Shown: positions 35,101-43,550, counted from the stretch's first letter. The stretch is DNA of 64,000 nucleotides from Desulfovibrio sp. (GCA_022839785.1 JALHJW010000006.1:1-64000), one strand, 5' to 3'. A program made the numbers and translations. The notes: a model not told the origin generated them from the sequence alone.

Positions 35101-36068
35101 GGCGCGACGCCTCTGCCGCGCAGCAGTTGCAGGCCGCAGAAGGCCGCGCCCCACAGGCCGCTGCGTTCGTCTCGGCTGAGGCGCACGGGCACGGCCTCCA
35201 TCTGGCTGCCGTAGGCCGGGGAGTCCACGAACTCGGCCCTGAAGTCGTCGTTGTCCACGAGATGCGGGTTCCTGGCCGCCACGCCGCCCGTGACCACGAG
35301 CCCGCCAAAGCCCACCACGGACAGGACATAGTTGCGCGCCGCCCGGCCGTAGAAGCGGGCGAACCGCCGCGCCGTCTCCGTGCCCGGCCCGGCCTGCTCC
35401 GCGGCCTCGGCCGGCGAGAGCGACCCGCCGCCCAGGAAGCGGTGCAGCAGGGCCAGCCCGGCGCCGGAGACGACCACGTCGCCGTAGGCGTAGGGGATGG
35501 CCAGCTCGCGGCGCACAAACTCGTGGTAGCGCTCTTCCAGCGCGCCCACGAAGGGAAAGGCCGCGTGGCCTGCCTCCGCGGGCACGGCGATGAAGCCGCC
35601 GCGGCCGTCCGGCAGGGTGGCGCAGTGCCCCAGCCCCGTGCCCGCGCCGATGACCGCCAGGGCGGCCGAGGCGTCGGCCCGGCCCGGCTTGACGAGCTGC
35701 GCCCCGTCCATGACCGCCGTGCGGCTGGCCCAGCCCTGGGCCACGAAGTCGTTGATCAGCCGGATCGCCATGCCCTGCAGCCGGTTGTCCGGGTCGTCCA
35801 GGTCGATATCCCAGGGGATGTTGGCGGGACGGGCGTAGCGCCCGCGCTCCACCGGACCGGGCACGGCCAGCACCGTGGCCGCGCAGGAGGCCGGAGCGTG
35901 GGAAAAACCCGAGGCCGCCAGCGCTTCGAGCAGCCCGGCGAACGAGGCGGCCGAGGCCGTGGGCAGCCACTTCTCCTCCAGCGGACGGACGATGCGCCCC
36001 TCCTCCGCCTCGAACGCCTGGAACCTGCTGTTGGTGCCGCCTATGTCGGCCGCGAGTATGATCGTCAT
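35097..36068 (-). CDS. glk: Glucokinase
   Basis: Glucokinase phosphorylates glucose with ATP in the cytoplasm. The 323-residue protein belongs to the bacterial Glk family: ILAADIGGTNSRFQAFE (phosphate loop), PANIPWDIDLDD, RLINDFVAQGW, VIGAGTGLGHCATL, PAEAGHAAFPF and VVSGAGLALLHRF. The ATG at 36068 starts right at the phosphate loop, as in relatives; upstream open frame is the promoter region shared with moeA. First gene of the operon with VTT, reductase and pseudokinase genes, whose functional link to glucose is not obvious. Confidence 0.93.
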   Translation of the reverse strand: MTIILAADIGGTNSRFQAFEAEEGRIVRPLEEKWLPTASAASFAGLLEALAASGFSHAPASCAATVLAVPGPVERGRYARPANIPWDIDLDDPDNRLQGMAIRLINDFVAQGWASRTAVMDGAQLVKPGRADASAALAVIGAGTGLGHCATLPDGRGGFIAVPAEAGHAAFPFVGALEERYHEFVRRELAIPYAYGDVVVSGAGLALLHRFLGGGSLSPAEAAEQAGPGTETARRFARFYGRAARNYVLSVVGFGGLVVTGGVAARNPHLVDNDDFRAEFVDSPAYGSQMEAVPVRLSRDERSGLWGAAFCGLQLLRGRGVAP

Positions 36069-36222
36069 CCCGGCATCCGTACCAGACCGGAGCGGAAGAG
36101 GACAAGGCTCCTGCCCCCCGCATTTTCGCCACAGTGCCGGATTTTGCGCAAGCATTCCCGGTTTCCCCCGCGCCGCAAAACTGCTATCTCGGCCCGACAT
36201 GACATACCCCGGGAGAAATCGC

Positions 36223-38163
36223 ATGCAGCGCCGTCTCTACCTCGATACCGCCCCCATTCCCGAAGCCCTGCAGCGGCTGCGCGAAACCCTTGACCGCGAC
36301 GCCCTGCTTCCTCCCGAAACCGTTCCCACGGACCGGGCCCTGGGCCGCGTCCTCGCCCGTGCGGTCTTCGCCCGCTACTCCTCCCCCACTTTCCACAGCG
36401 CGGCCATGGACGGCATCGCCGTGCGCGCCGCGGACACCTTCACCGCGCGCGAGGGCGCGCCCCTGCGCCTGGAGCCGGATGCGGGGTTCGTCTCCGTGAA
36501 CACCGGCAACCCCCTGCCCGGCGGCCGCGACGCCGTGATCATGGCCGAACACGTGGTCATGGGAGCGGACGGCTCGGCCTCGATCGAGTCGCCCGCCTTT
36601 CCCTGGCAACACGTGCGCCGCATCGGCGAGGACATCGTGGCCACGGAGCTGCTCCTGCCCCAAGGCCGCAGGCTGGCGGCCTACGACCTGGCCGCCCTGC
36701 TCTCCGCGGGCATCTGGGAGGTCGAGGTCGCGGGCAGTCCGCGCATGGCCGTGATCCCCACGGGCGACGAGGTGCTGGACTACACGGCCCGCCCTGTGCC
36801 CGGCCCAGGGCAGGTGGTGGAGAGCAACTCCGTGATGCTCGTGAGCATGGCCCGGGCCGAGGGCTTTCACGCCGAACGCAGGCCGCCCGTGCCCGACAAC
36901 CCCGACGCCTTGGAGGCCGCGGCCAAGGCCGCCCTGGACGAGGGATTCCACGTCGTGATCCTGGGCGCGGGCTCCTCGGCCGGGACCAAGGACTACACGC
37001 GAAGCGTCATGGAGCGCCTGGGCGCGGTGCTCGTGCACGGCGTGGCCGCCATGCCCGGCAAGCCGAGCCTGCTCGGCGTGGCCGACAGCGGCGCGCTGCT
37101 CGCGGGCGCGCCGGGCTACCCGGTGTCCGCGGCCGTGTGCATGGAGAAGCTCATCCTGCCGCTCTGCGCTTGGCTGGAGCGCCGCGCCGCGGCCGAACGG
37201 CCGCGCGTGCCCGTGCGCCTCGCCCGCCGCGTGCCCTCCAAGCCCGGCATGGAGGAATACGTGCGTCTGGCCGTGGGCCGCGTGGGCGACGACTACGTCG
37301 GCCTGCCCCTGGGCCGCGGAGCGGGCATGATCACCACCCTGACCCGCGCCCAGGCCGTGGCCGCCCTGCCCCTGGCCTCGGAGGGCGCGGAGGCCGGGCA
37401 GATACTCGACGCAGAACTGTACGTGCCGCGCGAGGAGCTGGACGCCACCCTGGTGGTCGTGGGCAGCCACGACAACACCATCGACCTCCTGGCCGACGCG
37501 CTCATGGGGCTGCCCCGGCCCGTGCGCCTCGCCTCCTCCCACGTGGGCAGCATGGGCGGCATCACGGCCGTGGCCTCGGGCCAGGCCCTGTGCGCCGGAA
37601 CCCACCTCTTCGATCCCGACTCCGGCGATTTCAACGTCCCCTTCCTGAAAAAACACGCGCCGGACCAGGACCTCGTGCTCATCAACCTGGCCGTGCGCCA
37701 CCAGGGGCTCATCGTGGCCAAGGGGAATCCCAAGGGCATCGCGGGCGTGGCCGACCTCGCCCGGCCGGACCTTCGCTTCGCCAACCGCCAACGCGGCGCG
37801 GGCACGCGCATCTTGCTCGACTGGCACCTGAAGACCGCGGGCATCGCCCCTGGAAAGGTGCGCGGGTACGACAAGGAGGAGTTCACCCATATGGCCGTGG
37901 CCGTGAACGTGCTCACCGGCACGGCGGATTGCGGCCTGGGCATCTTCGCCGCGGCCAAGGCCCTGGACCTCGGCTTCGTGCCCCTGGCGCGCGAACGCTA
38001 CGACCTGCTCCTGCCCCGCGCCGCGCTGGACGATCCGCGCGTCCGGGCGCTGCTGGGCGTCATCGCCGACCCCGCCTTCCAGGAACGCGTGCGCGGCCTG
38101 GGCGGCTACGAGACCGGACTGACCGGAAGGGAGATGCAGCCGGGCATGGGGCTGGGCGAATAA
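36223..38163 (+). CDS. MoeA-type molybdotransferase fused to a periplasmic-binding-like domain
   Basis: The first about 415 residues are a complete MoeA: SSPTFHSAAMDGIAVRAADT, VNTGNPLPGGRDAVIM, VIPTGDEVLD, GAGSSAGTKDYT and the C-terminal domain. MoeA inserts molybdate or tungstate into adenylated molybdopterin. Residues about 420-646 form a substrate-binding-protein-like domain (GSHDNTIDLLADAL, SSHVGSMGGI, FANRQRGAGTRILLDW), related to ModA/TupA-like oxyanion binders, and cytoplasmic because there is no signal. It may select or hand over the oxyanion. GGGAG precedes the ATG at 36223. Formate dehydrogenase 6 kb away is a likely client. Confidence 0.88.
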   Translation: MQRRLYLDTAPIPEALQRLRETLDRDALLPPETVPTDRALGRVLARAVFARYSSPTFHSAAMDGIAVRAADTFTAREGAPLRLEPDAGFVSVNTGNPLPGGRDAVIMAEHVVMGADGSASIESPAFPWQHVRRIGEDIVATELLLPQGRRLAAYDLAALLSAGIWEVEVAGSPRMAVIPTGDEVLDYTARPVPGPGQVVESNSVMLVSMARAEGFHAERRPPVPDNPDALEAAAKAALDEGFHVVILGAGSSAGTKDYTRSVMERLGAVLVHGVAAMPGKPSLLGVADSGALLAGAPGYPVSAAVCMEKLILPLCAWLERRAAAERPRVPVRLARRVPSKPGMEEYVRLAVGRVGDDYVGLPLGRGAGMITTLTRAQAVAALPLASEGAEAGQILDAELYVPREELDATLVVVGSHDNTIDLLADALMGLPRPVRLASSHVGSMGGITAVASGQALCAGTHLFDPDSGDFNVPFLKKHAPDQDLVLINLAVRHQGLIVAKGNPKGIAGVADLARPDLRFANRQRGAGTRILLDWHLKTAGIAPGKVRGYDKEEFTHMAVAVNVLTGTADCGLGIFAAAKALDLGFVPLARERYDLLLPRAALDDPRVRALLGVIADPAFQERVRGLGGYETGLTGREMQPGMGLGE

Positions 38164-38304
38164 TAGAGGAAGAGAGAGAAGAACACGCCTTGGCGGGCCC
38201 AGGGGTGGAGCCCCTTGGAACCCCTACTCCGCGTCCTGCGGCGGCGCATCGTGGCCGACGGCGGAACGACGGCGTTCCGACGGCGGCGGTCGGCTGCGGG
38301 CCGT

Positions 38305-38631
38305 CTAGCCCGGATAGCCCTTGCAGGCCGCGATGTTGAAGAGGTGCGCGAAGCCTGCGAGGCGCAGGGCCTGGTCCACCTGCGGCGAGATGGCGCAGAT
38401 GGAGAGGTCCTTGCCCGCGCGGCGCAGGGCCTTGGCCGCGGCCAGGAGCACGCGCAGGCCCGCGCTGGAGATGTAGGCCAGATTCTTCATGTCCAGGCCG
38501 GGCAGGTCGCCGTTCTCAAGGTAGGGGGCGAGGGCCGCCTCCAGCTGGGGCGCGGTGAGCGCGTCCACCTTGCCGGTGAGGCGCATGACCGCCCCTCCGG
38601 ACGCGTAGATGATGTCTATCTGCAGTTCCAT
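38305..38631 (-). CDS. STAS-domain anti-sigma factor antagonist
   Basis: A 108-residue single STAS domain (GGAVMRLTGKVDALTAPQLE, LDMKNLAYISSAGLRVLLAAAKAL). The SSAG Ser is the usual phosphorylation site through which an anti-sigma kinase or phosphatase switches the protein. No kinase or phosphatase partner is adjacent. The 141-base gap before it, after the MoeA fusion, holds only a weak GGAAC/GTTCC hairpin. Confidence 0.9.
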   Translation of the reverse strand: MELQIDIIYASGGAVMRLTGKVDALTAPQLEAALAPYLENGDLPGLDMKNLAYISSAGLRVLLAAAKALRRAGKDLSICAISPQVDQALRLAGFAHLFNIAACKGYPG

Positions 38632-38659
38632 AACAATAATGCTAGCGCATTTTCTCCGT

Positions 38660-39826
38660 TCATGCCAGCGGCCTAGCCGTCCTTTCGGGCAGGCGGGCGA
38701 GATCGTCCAGGATGATGCGCGCGGCGCGCCCCGGCGCGCCGGGCTCGCCCATGCGCGAACGCAAGACGGCCAGGCGCTGCCGGATGCCGGGCAGGGCCGT
38801 CCGGTCGGTCAGCCAGGCCCGCCCCACGGCGGCGATGGTCCCTGCCCCGGCCTGTTCCTGCAGAAGTTCGGGAAAGACCTGCTCGTCGAGGATCAGGTTG
38901 GGCAGGCTGATGTGCTTCACGTCGATGGTGCGGCGGGCCAGGGCGAAGGTCAGCCTGGAGAGGCGGTAGGCCACGATAGTGGGCGTGCCGATGAGCGCGG
39001 ACTCCAAGGTGACGGTGCCCGAGGCGGCGATGAGGAAGCTCGCGCGGCGCATGGCCGCGTAGCGGTCCTCGGGCTCCACGAGGGTCATGGGCACGTCCGC
39101 GGGCCATCCGGCGCGGAGGGTTTCGGGGGCCACCGAGGGGGCGCGGATCACGGCGAACCTGAGTTCGGGCCGGAAGCGCCGGAGCTGGCGCGCGGCCTCT
39201 CCGAACTCGGCCAGCAGCGCGGCCAGCTCCTTGCGGCGGCTGCCCGGCAGGACGCCCACGAGGTCCGGGTCCGGGATGATGGCGTCCAGGCGGCCGAAGG
39301 GGATTTCGTCCATGAGCGGATGGCCGATGAATTCGGCGCGCACGCCGTGCCGCTCGTAGAATTCCTGCTCGAAGGGCAGGATGCAGAGGATCTCGCGGGC
39401 GTGGGTCTTGAGGAAGCGCACCCGGCCGGTGCGCCAGGCCCAGACCTGGGGACTGATGTAGAAGTAGCAGGGAATCGAGAGGCGGCGGGCCATGCGCGCC
39501 AGGAAGAAGTTGTAGTCCGGCGCGTCGAGCAGGATCACGGCGGCGGGCCGCAGTTCCTTGAGCCGCCGCCAGGTGGCGGCGAGCATGCGCACGATGCGCG
39601 GCAGGGCGTGGACAACCTCGGTGAGCCCGAGGGTGGAGAGCATGCGGCTTTCGAAGGCGAGGTCCATGCCCGCGGCGGCCATGGCCGGGCCGCCCATGCC
39701 GGTGAAGCGCATGGCCGGGGCGCGCTCGCGCAGCGCCCTGATCAGGGCCGCGCCGTGCATGTCGCCCGAGGCCTCGCCCGCGTTGATCCAGATGGTCCGC
39801 GTCTGTCCGTCCGCCGTGTCGCCCAT
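38660..39826 (-). CDS. lpxB: Lipid-A-disaccharide synthase
   Basis: LpxB joins UDP-diacylglucosamine and lipid X at the inner membrane to build the lipid A backbone, so the cell makes lipopolysaccharide. The 388-residue protein has IWINAGEASGDMHGAALIRAL, GMGGPAMAAAGMD, LLDAPDYNFFLA, YISPQVWAWR, FIGHPLMDEI and GVLPGSRRKEL with AASGTVTLESAL. The ATG at 39826 fits the conserved N-terminus; the longer reading frame has no homologous wording. It is transcribed alone, away from the Gfo/Idh gene, instead of in the usual lpx cluster. Confidence 0.95.
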   Translation of the reverse strand: MGDTADGQTRTIWINAGEASGDMHGAALIRALRERAPAMRFTGMGGPAMAAAGMDLAFESRMLSTLGLTEVVHALPRIVRMLAATWRRLKELRPAAVILLDAPDYNFFLARMARRLSIPCYFYISPQVWAWRTGRVRFLKTHAREILCILPFEQEFYERHGVRAEFIGHPLMDEIPFGRLDAIIPDPDLVGVLPGSRRKELAALLAEFGEAARQLRRFRPELRFAVIRAPSVAPETLRAGWPADVPMTLVEPEDRYAAMRRASFLIAASGTVTLESALIGTPTIVAYRLSRLTFALARRTIDVKHISLPNLILDEQVFPELLQEQAGAGTIAAVGRAWLTDRTALPGIRQRLAVLRSRMGEPGAPGRAARIILDDLARLPERTARPLA

Positions 39827-39902
39827 ATTCCCGCCGTTCTGAAAGATGTTGCGCTCGCCAATCTCTCGTACTATTGTGCCGCTCGAAAGACAAGCTGGAA
39901 TC

Positions 39903-40054
39903 ACGCATATGTGGCATAAACGCAACAACGCATGTTGCGCGAACGCGACAGACGCACTACGGCGCACGGTTCCAGAGACATGGCAGCGTCGCAGAACTGC
40001 CAGCTGACAGCCGGACGACACGTCGATGCGTCGCAGATGCATCGCAAATACGCA
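39903..40054. promoter_or_regulatory. Divergent lpxB-Gfo/Idh control region with ACGCA repeats and a dyad
   Basis: The 246-base gap (39827-40072) has no gene I trust. It holds ACGCA at 39903, 39920, 39928, 39952 and 40050 and its complement TGCGT at 40027. A perfect inverted repeat CGCAACA-N5-TGTTGCG spans 39921-39939. This density is far above chance and suggests a regulator binding site cluster. Confidence 0.5.
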
Positions 40055-40072
40055 TACGAGGCTTTACGAAAC

Positions 40073-41008
40073 ATGAAGAAGATCAAGGTCGCAGTCATCG
40101 GGCTGGGCTGGATGGGCAAGGTCCATCTGCGCAACTACTCGCAGATCGCCAAGGCTCAGGTCGTGGGCGTCATGGACGTGGACCGCCAGACCCTGGACGA
40201 GGTGAACGCCCAGTACGAGGCGCCCGTTTTCGACAACATCGAGGAGCTGCTGGACCAGAAGCCCGAGGCGGTTTCGGTCTGCGTGCCCACGGTGCGGCAT
40301 TTCGCCACGGCCAAGGCGGTCATCGAGCGCGGCATCCCCCTGCTCGTGGAAAAGCCCCTGGCCGCCACCGCGGCCGAGGGCCGGGAACTGGTCGAGATGG
40401 CCCGGAACAAGGGCGTTCCCCTGATGGTCGGCCACATCGAGCGCTTCAACCCGGCGGTGGAGCGCATCAGCGAGCTGCTGCGCGAGGAAAACCACGTCAT
40501 CTCCATGATGTTCGAGCGCGTGGGGCCGTATCCCCCGCGCATCCAGGACGTGGGCGTGGTGCGCGACCTGGCCTCGCACGACATCGACCTGGCGTGCTTC
40601 CTCACCGGCTCCAGGTACAAAAGCATCTCGGCCTTCACCTCCTGCAACCTGGGCAAGCACGAGGACACGGTGACCATCTCCGGCGAGATGGATTCCGGCG
40701 TGCTGGTGCAGATGAACTGCAACTGGGTCACGCCCTACAAGTCGCGCCAGATCCGCGTGGCCACCCGCACGCGCTACATTGAGGCCAACCTGATCACGCA
40801 GCAGGTCAAGGAGTACAGCAAGTTCGAGAGCTACCAGTCTAGCTACTCGGTGCGCGAATGGCCCGTGGTCTTCCGCGAGCCCGTGCGCGAGGAGCTGACC
40901 CGCTTCCTGGCCGCGGTGCAGGACGGAGCGCCCGTGCCCATCACGGGCGAGGACGGCCTGTACGTCATCGAGACCATCGAACGCCTGGACGCGCAGCAGG
41001 GGAAATAA
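40073..41008 (+). CDS. Gfo/Idh/MocA-family oxidoreductase
   Basis: A 311-residue NAD(P)-dependent sugar-type oxidoreductase. The Rossmann motif is KVAVIGLGWMGKVHLRNY; LLVEKPLAATAAEGRELV is the family EKP motif; the C-terminal domain includes VRDLASHDIDLACFLTG with the catalytic His-Asp. Likely substrates are nucleotide sugars, because relatives sit in Desulfovibrio lpx clusters and lpxB is the divergent neighbour here. I use the ATG directly before KKIKVAV; a reading frame 47 codons longer has no matching sequence. The ribosome site is weak. Confidence 0.9.
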   Translation: MKKIKVAVIGLGWMGKVHLRNYSQIAKAQVVGVMDVDRQTLDEVNAQYEAPVFDNIEELLDQKPEAVSVCVPTVRHFATAKAVIERGIPLLVEKPLAATAAEGRELVEMARNKGVPLMVGHIERFNPAVERISELLREENHVISMMFERVGPYPPRIQDVGVVRDLASHDIDLACFLTGSRYKSISAFTSCNLGKHEDTVTISGEMDSGVLVQMNCNWVTPYKSRQIRVATRTRYIEANLITQQVKEYSKFESYQSSYSVREWPVVFREPVREELTRFLAAVQDGAPVPITGEDGLYVIETIERLDAQQGK

Positions 41009-41140
41009 CCCGGGACCATGCGGGGAGCGGGTCACGCCCGTCTTTTGCGACATTTCTTGCGCGATCCCTGGAAAGCGGCTAATGATGGAACCTACTGTGG
41101 CGACTCGTTCTTTCCCCTTCAGGCGCAGGAGGCAATGAGC

Positions 41141-41386
41141 ATGTCCAGGGACAACGTGCAGAAGTCGATGGGCGTCTTCGCGGCGGTCTTCGCCCACACC
41201 GGCCACATCTCCAAGGAGGAGGCGCAACGGATGTCCGGCCTCTCCCCCCAGGCCTTCGAAGAGGTCTACGCCAAGGCGGCCGGCGTGGCCGCCAAGATGC
41301 AGAAGGCGCAGAGCAACAAGCTCGAACAGTTCCTCAACGGCCTCGGCGACGAGATCGACGGCTACATGAAGAACTTCTTCATCTGA
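41141..41386 (+). CDS. Small helical protein of unknown function
   Basis: An 81-residue protein I cannot place. It is mostly helical and mildly charged (RDNVQKSMGVFAAVFAHTGH, SGLSPQAFEEVYAKAAGVAA, then SNKLEQFLNGLGDEIDGYM). It has a near-perfect AGGAGG site with 8 bases to the ATG at 41141, so it is very likely translated. A strong hairpin follows the stop. Soluble and cytoplasmic by appearance. Confidence 0.65.
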   Translation: MSRDNVQKSMGVFAAVFAHTGHISKEEAQRMSGLSPQAFEEVYAKAAGVAAKMQKAQSNKLEQFLNGLGDEIDGYMKNFFI

Positions 41387-41395
41387 CGCGCATCC

Positions 41396-41423
41396 GTCCG
41401 CGGGCGCGCCTGCGCCCGCGGAC
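41396..41423 (+). terminator. 12-base-pair hairpin after the small gene
   Basis: GTCCGCGGGCGC (41396-41407) pairs perfectly with GCGCCCGCGGAC (41412-41423) around GCCT. It begins 9 bases after the stop. No T-run follows, so it may be leaky and pass transcription to the next genes. Confidence 0.55.
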
Positions 41424-41436
41424 GCCACACCCTCCG

Positions 41437-41748
41437 GTGATCGACGCCCTCCTCGCCCTGCTCCTCGTCCTGCTCCAGATTCCCGACATCTGGACCACCA
41501 ACCGCATCCTGGCCCTGGGCGGCCGGGAGTTGAATCCCGGCGTGCGCCTGCTCATGCGCCTGGGGCCGCGCTGGTGGTGGCCCAAGCTGGCCCTGGCCCT
41601 GACGGCGGCAGGATACATGGCCCTGTCCGGCGAACCCGAGGCACGTCTGGCGCTCGTGGCCTGCAACGCGGCCTATGTCCTGGTCGTCCTCTCCAACCTG
41701 CGTCAGATGAAGAAGATGCAGCGCACGGCGCGCGCCGCCGGGGGATGA
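41437..41748 (+). CDS. Small membrane protein (DUF5658-like)
   Basis: A 103-residue protein with about three hydrophobic segments: LLALLLVLLQIPDIWTTNRI, then WPKLALALTAAGYMAL and LVACNAAYVLVVLSNL. The Asp-x-x-(T)TN pattern followed by ELNP (GGRELNPGVR) resembles DUF5658 proteins; function unknown. It begins at GTG 41437 and its stop overlaps the next gene (ATGA). Confidence 0.6.
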   Translation: MIDALLALLLVLLQIPDIWTTNRILALGGRELNPGVRLLMRLGPRWWWPKLALALTAAGYMALSGEPEARLALVACNAAYVLVVLSNLRQMKKMQRTARAAGG

Positions 41749-42461
41749 AGATGCCCGCCCTGCCCCGCCATGCCGTGCAGGCCGCCGGGGTGCGGTCCCT
41801 GGACGAGGCCCGCATGCTGCGCGCCGCCGGGGTGGACATGGTGGGCTTTCCGCTCCGGCTCGACGTGCACGCCCCGGACATCGGCGAGGCCGAGGCTCGG
41901 GAGATCGTCGCCGCGCTCTCCCTGGGGCCCGCCGCCTGCCTGATCACCTACCTCACCGAGGCCAGGACGATCCTTGAGCTGGCGCGTTTTCTGGGCGCGG
42001 CCTGGGTGCAGCTGCACGCGCCCGTGCCGCCCGCGGAGCTGGCCGGGCTGCGCCGCGCGGCCCCGGAGATCGGCGTCATCAAGAGCCTCGTGGTGCGCGG
42101 CGGCAACCTGGACGCCCTGCTCGCCGAGGGCGCGGCCGCGAGTCCCTTTGTCGACGCCTTCATCACCGACACCTTCGACCCGGCCACCGGGGCCAGCGGC
42201 GCCACGGGCAGGACCCACGACTGGGCGGTCTCCGCGGCCCTGGCCCGCGTCCTGCCCCGGCCCCTCCTCCTGGCGGGCGGACTGACCCCGGACAACGTGG
42301 CCGCGGCCGTGGCCCGGGTGCGCCCCTGCGGCGTGGACGCCCACACCGGCCTGGAGGATGCGGCCGGGAACAAGGACCCGGACAGGATCCGCGCCTTCGT
42401 GCGGCGCGCCAAGGCGGCTTTGCGCAAGGAAGAGGGGCGGGCGGGGAAGATTTCGCCATGA
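41745..42461 (+). CDS. TrpF-like (phosphoribosylanthranilate isomerase) paralogue without catalytic Cys
   Basis: A 238-residue TIM-barrel protein that aligns with TrpF: VDMVGFPLRL for the usual ALGFNF, WVQLHAPVPPAEL for QLHG, ITDTFDPATGASGATGRTHDW around the catalytic Asp (near 142), and LAGGLTPDNVAAAVARVRPCGVDAHTGLE. The N-terminal KICG motif, whose Cys is the general base in TrpF, reads QAAG here, so the Cys is Ala. No trp genes are near. It may be a different enzyme, a binding protein or a weak isomerase. It starts at ATG 41745 or 41751. Confidence 0.75.
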   Translation: MKMPALPRHAVQAAGVRSLDEARMLRAAGVDMVGFPLRLDVHAPDIGEAEAREIVAALSLGPAACLITYLTEARTILELARFLGAAWVQLHAPVPPAELAGLRRAAPEIGVIKSLVVRGGNLDALLAEGAAASPFVDAFITDTFDPATGASGATGRTHDWAVSAALARVLPRPLLLAGGLTPDNVAAAVARVRPCGVDAHTGLEDAAGNKDPDRIRAFVRRAKAALRKEEGRAGKISP

Positions 42462-42500
42462 GCCTCTTAAGTTTTTCCCCGGCCTGCCGATAGGGCGAAT

Positions 42501-43283
42501 ATGAACGTTTCATCCATCGGCGCATATTCGGGCCTCAGCCCCTTCGCCCTTGGAGGCTTCGCCCTGACGACGCAGCCCGCCGCCGCGCGGCCCGTGGCGT
42601 CCGTCGACGAGTCTTCCGAGGACATACGCCGCTCCGTGCGCGACACCGCGCAGATGATCGTGGACAAGCTCACGGGACGGGCCACGGTGGGCGAGAACGG
42701 GGGCCGGAACGGCGACTCCCTGGCCGAGTCCCTGGCATCCACGGCCGACTGGATGAGCGAGCAGCACGGCGAGCAGGCGGGCCGCGCCTTCCTCGGCATC
42801 ATTGCGGGCTACGTCGGCTCCGGGGAAGTGGGCGAGGAGGCCCTGTCCAAGGGCATGCTCGCGGCCATCCGCTTCACCGACCGCACCTTCGGCATCGCCT
42901 CGGGCGACGCCCTGGCCAGCCGTCTCAACGCGGACCTCAACACCCAAGTCAACAGCTATTTCGACAACGGCCTCTCCGAGGACATCTACACCTCGACACT
43001 GCCGCCCAGCGCCTTCAGCCAGACCGTGTCCACGGCGGTCTCCGGCATCGCCGAACGCTTCGGCCCGGACGAGGCGGCCGCGGCGGAAAGCATGCTGCTG
43101 GATTCCCTGAAGTCGGGCTCGGGCCTGCGCGAGGGGCTGAAGGAGATGCTGACGCATTTCGAGGAGAAGTACGGCCTGGAGGGCGATCTGGCGGGACTCG
43201 GCGAAACGGCCGGGACGGCGCTCGTTCAGGGCGGCTCCACCACCCCCGCGCCCAAGGGCGCGCTCCTCGACATCTCGGCCTGA
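42501..43283 (+). CDS. Unknown protein of 260 residues
   Basis: I do not recognise this protein. The start (MNVSSIGAYSGLSPFALGGF) is non-cleaved and Ser/Gly-rich, like the beginnings of flagellar-hook or toxin-surface proteins, followed by a helical, Ala- and Glu-rich body (LAESLASTADWMSEQHGEQA, ALSKGMLAAIRFTDRTFGIA) and a loose Gly/Thr-rich end. There is no signal peptide and no membrane segment. Codon use matches the neighbours, so the gene is probably real. Confidence 0.6.
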   Translation: MNVSSIGAYSGLSPFALGGFALTTQPAAARPVASVDESSEDIRRSVRDTAQMIVDKLTGRATVGENGGRNGDSLAESLASTADWMSEQHGEQAGRAFLGIIAGYVGSGEVGEEALSKGMLAAIRFTDRTFGIASGDALASRLNADLNTQVNSYFDNGLSEDIYTSTLPPSAFSQTVSTAVSGIAERFGPDEAAAAESMLLDSLKSGSGLREGLKEMLTHFEEKYGLEGDLAGLGETAGTALVQGGSTTPAPKGALLDISA

Positions 43284-43331
43284 CGCCCGCGCGCTGCGGC
43301 GGACGTCCCGGCGGCTTTCCGTCTCAACCGG

Positions 43332-43550
43332 CTAGAGTCCGGACCACTGCGCCCGGGCCACGAAATCCTGGCTCACGGCCAGTTCGCGCGCGACGTCCTC
43401 GCTCACGGTGCTGCCGTAGGTCAGCACGCGGGCGCGGGTGGCCGGGTCGCTGATCTCCACCCGCTCCTCCCCGTCCATGCGGAAGAGTCTGACCGTGCCG
43501 GAATCGAAGACAAAGGCCGCGTCGTCGATGATAACGTAGCGTAATGCCAT
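43332..43550 (-). CDS. Small conserved-looking protein, unknown function
   Basis: A 72-residue acidic protein (MALRYVIIDDAAFVFDSGTV, LFRMDGEERVEISDPATRA). It starts with a beta-rich half and ends with a short helix. Ribosome-site-like GAGAG lies before the ATG. I see no motif that assigns a role; it could be a small regulator or an unassigned domain. Confidence 0.45.
   Translation of the reverse strand: MALRYVIIDDAAFVFDSGTVRLFRMDGEERVEISDPATRARVLTYGSTVSEDVARELAVSQDFVARAQWSGL

Noticed and set aside
39932..40072. 47-residue N-terminal extension of the Gfo/Idh protein
   Set aside because: The extension has no similarity to the family, and the Rossmann motif begins properly right after the ATG at 40073.
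41018..41140. Longer form (122 residues) of the small protein at 41141
   Set aside because: The best ribosome site lies 8 bases before the ATG at 41141, and the upstream codons look like non-coding sequence.
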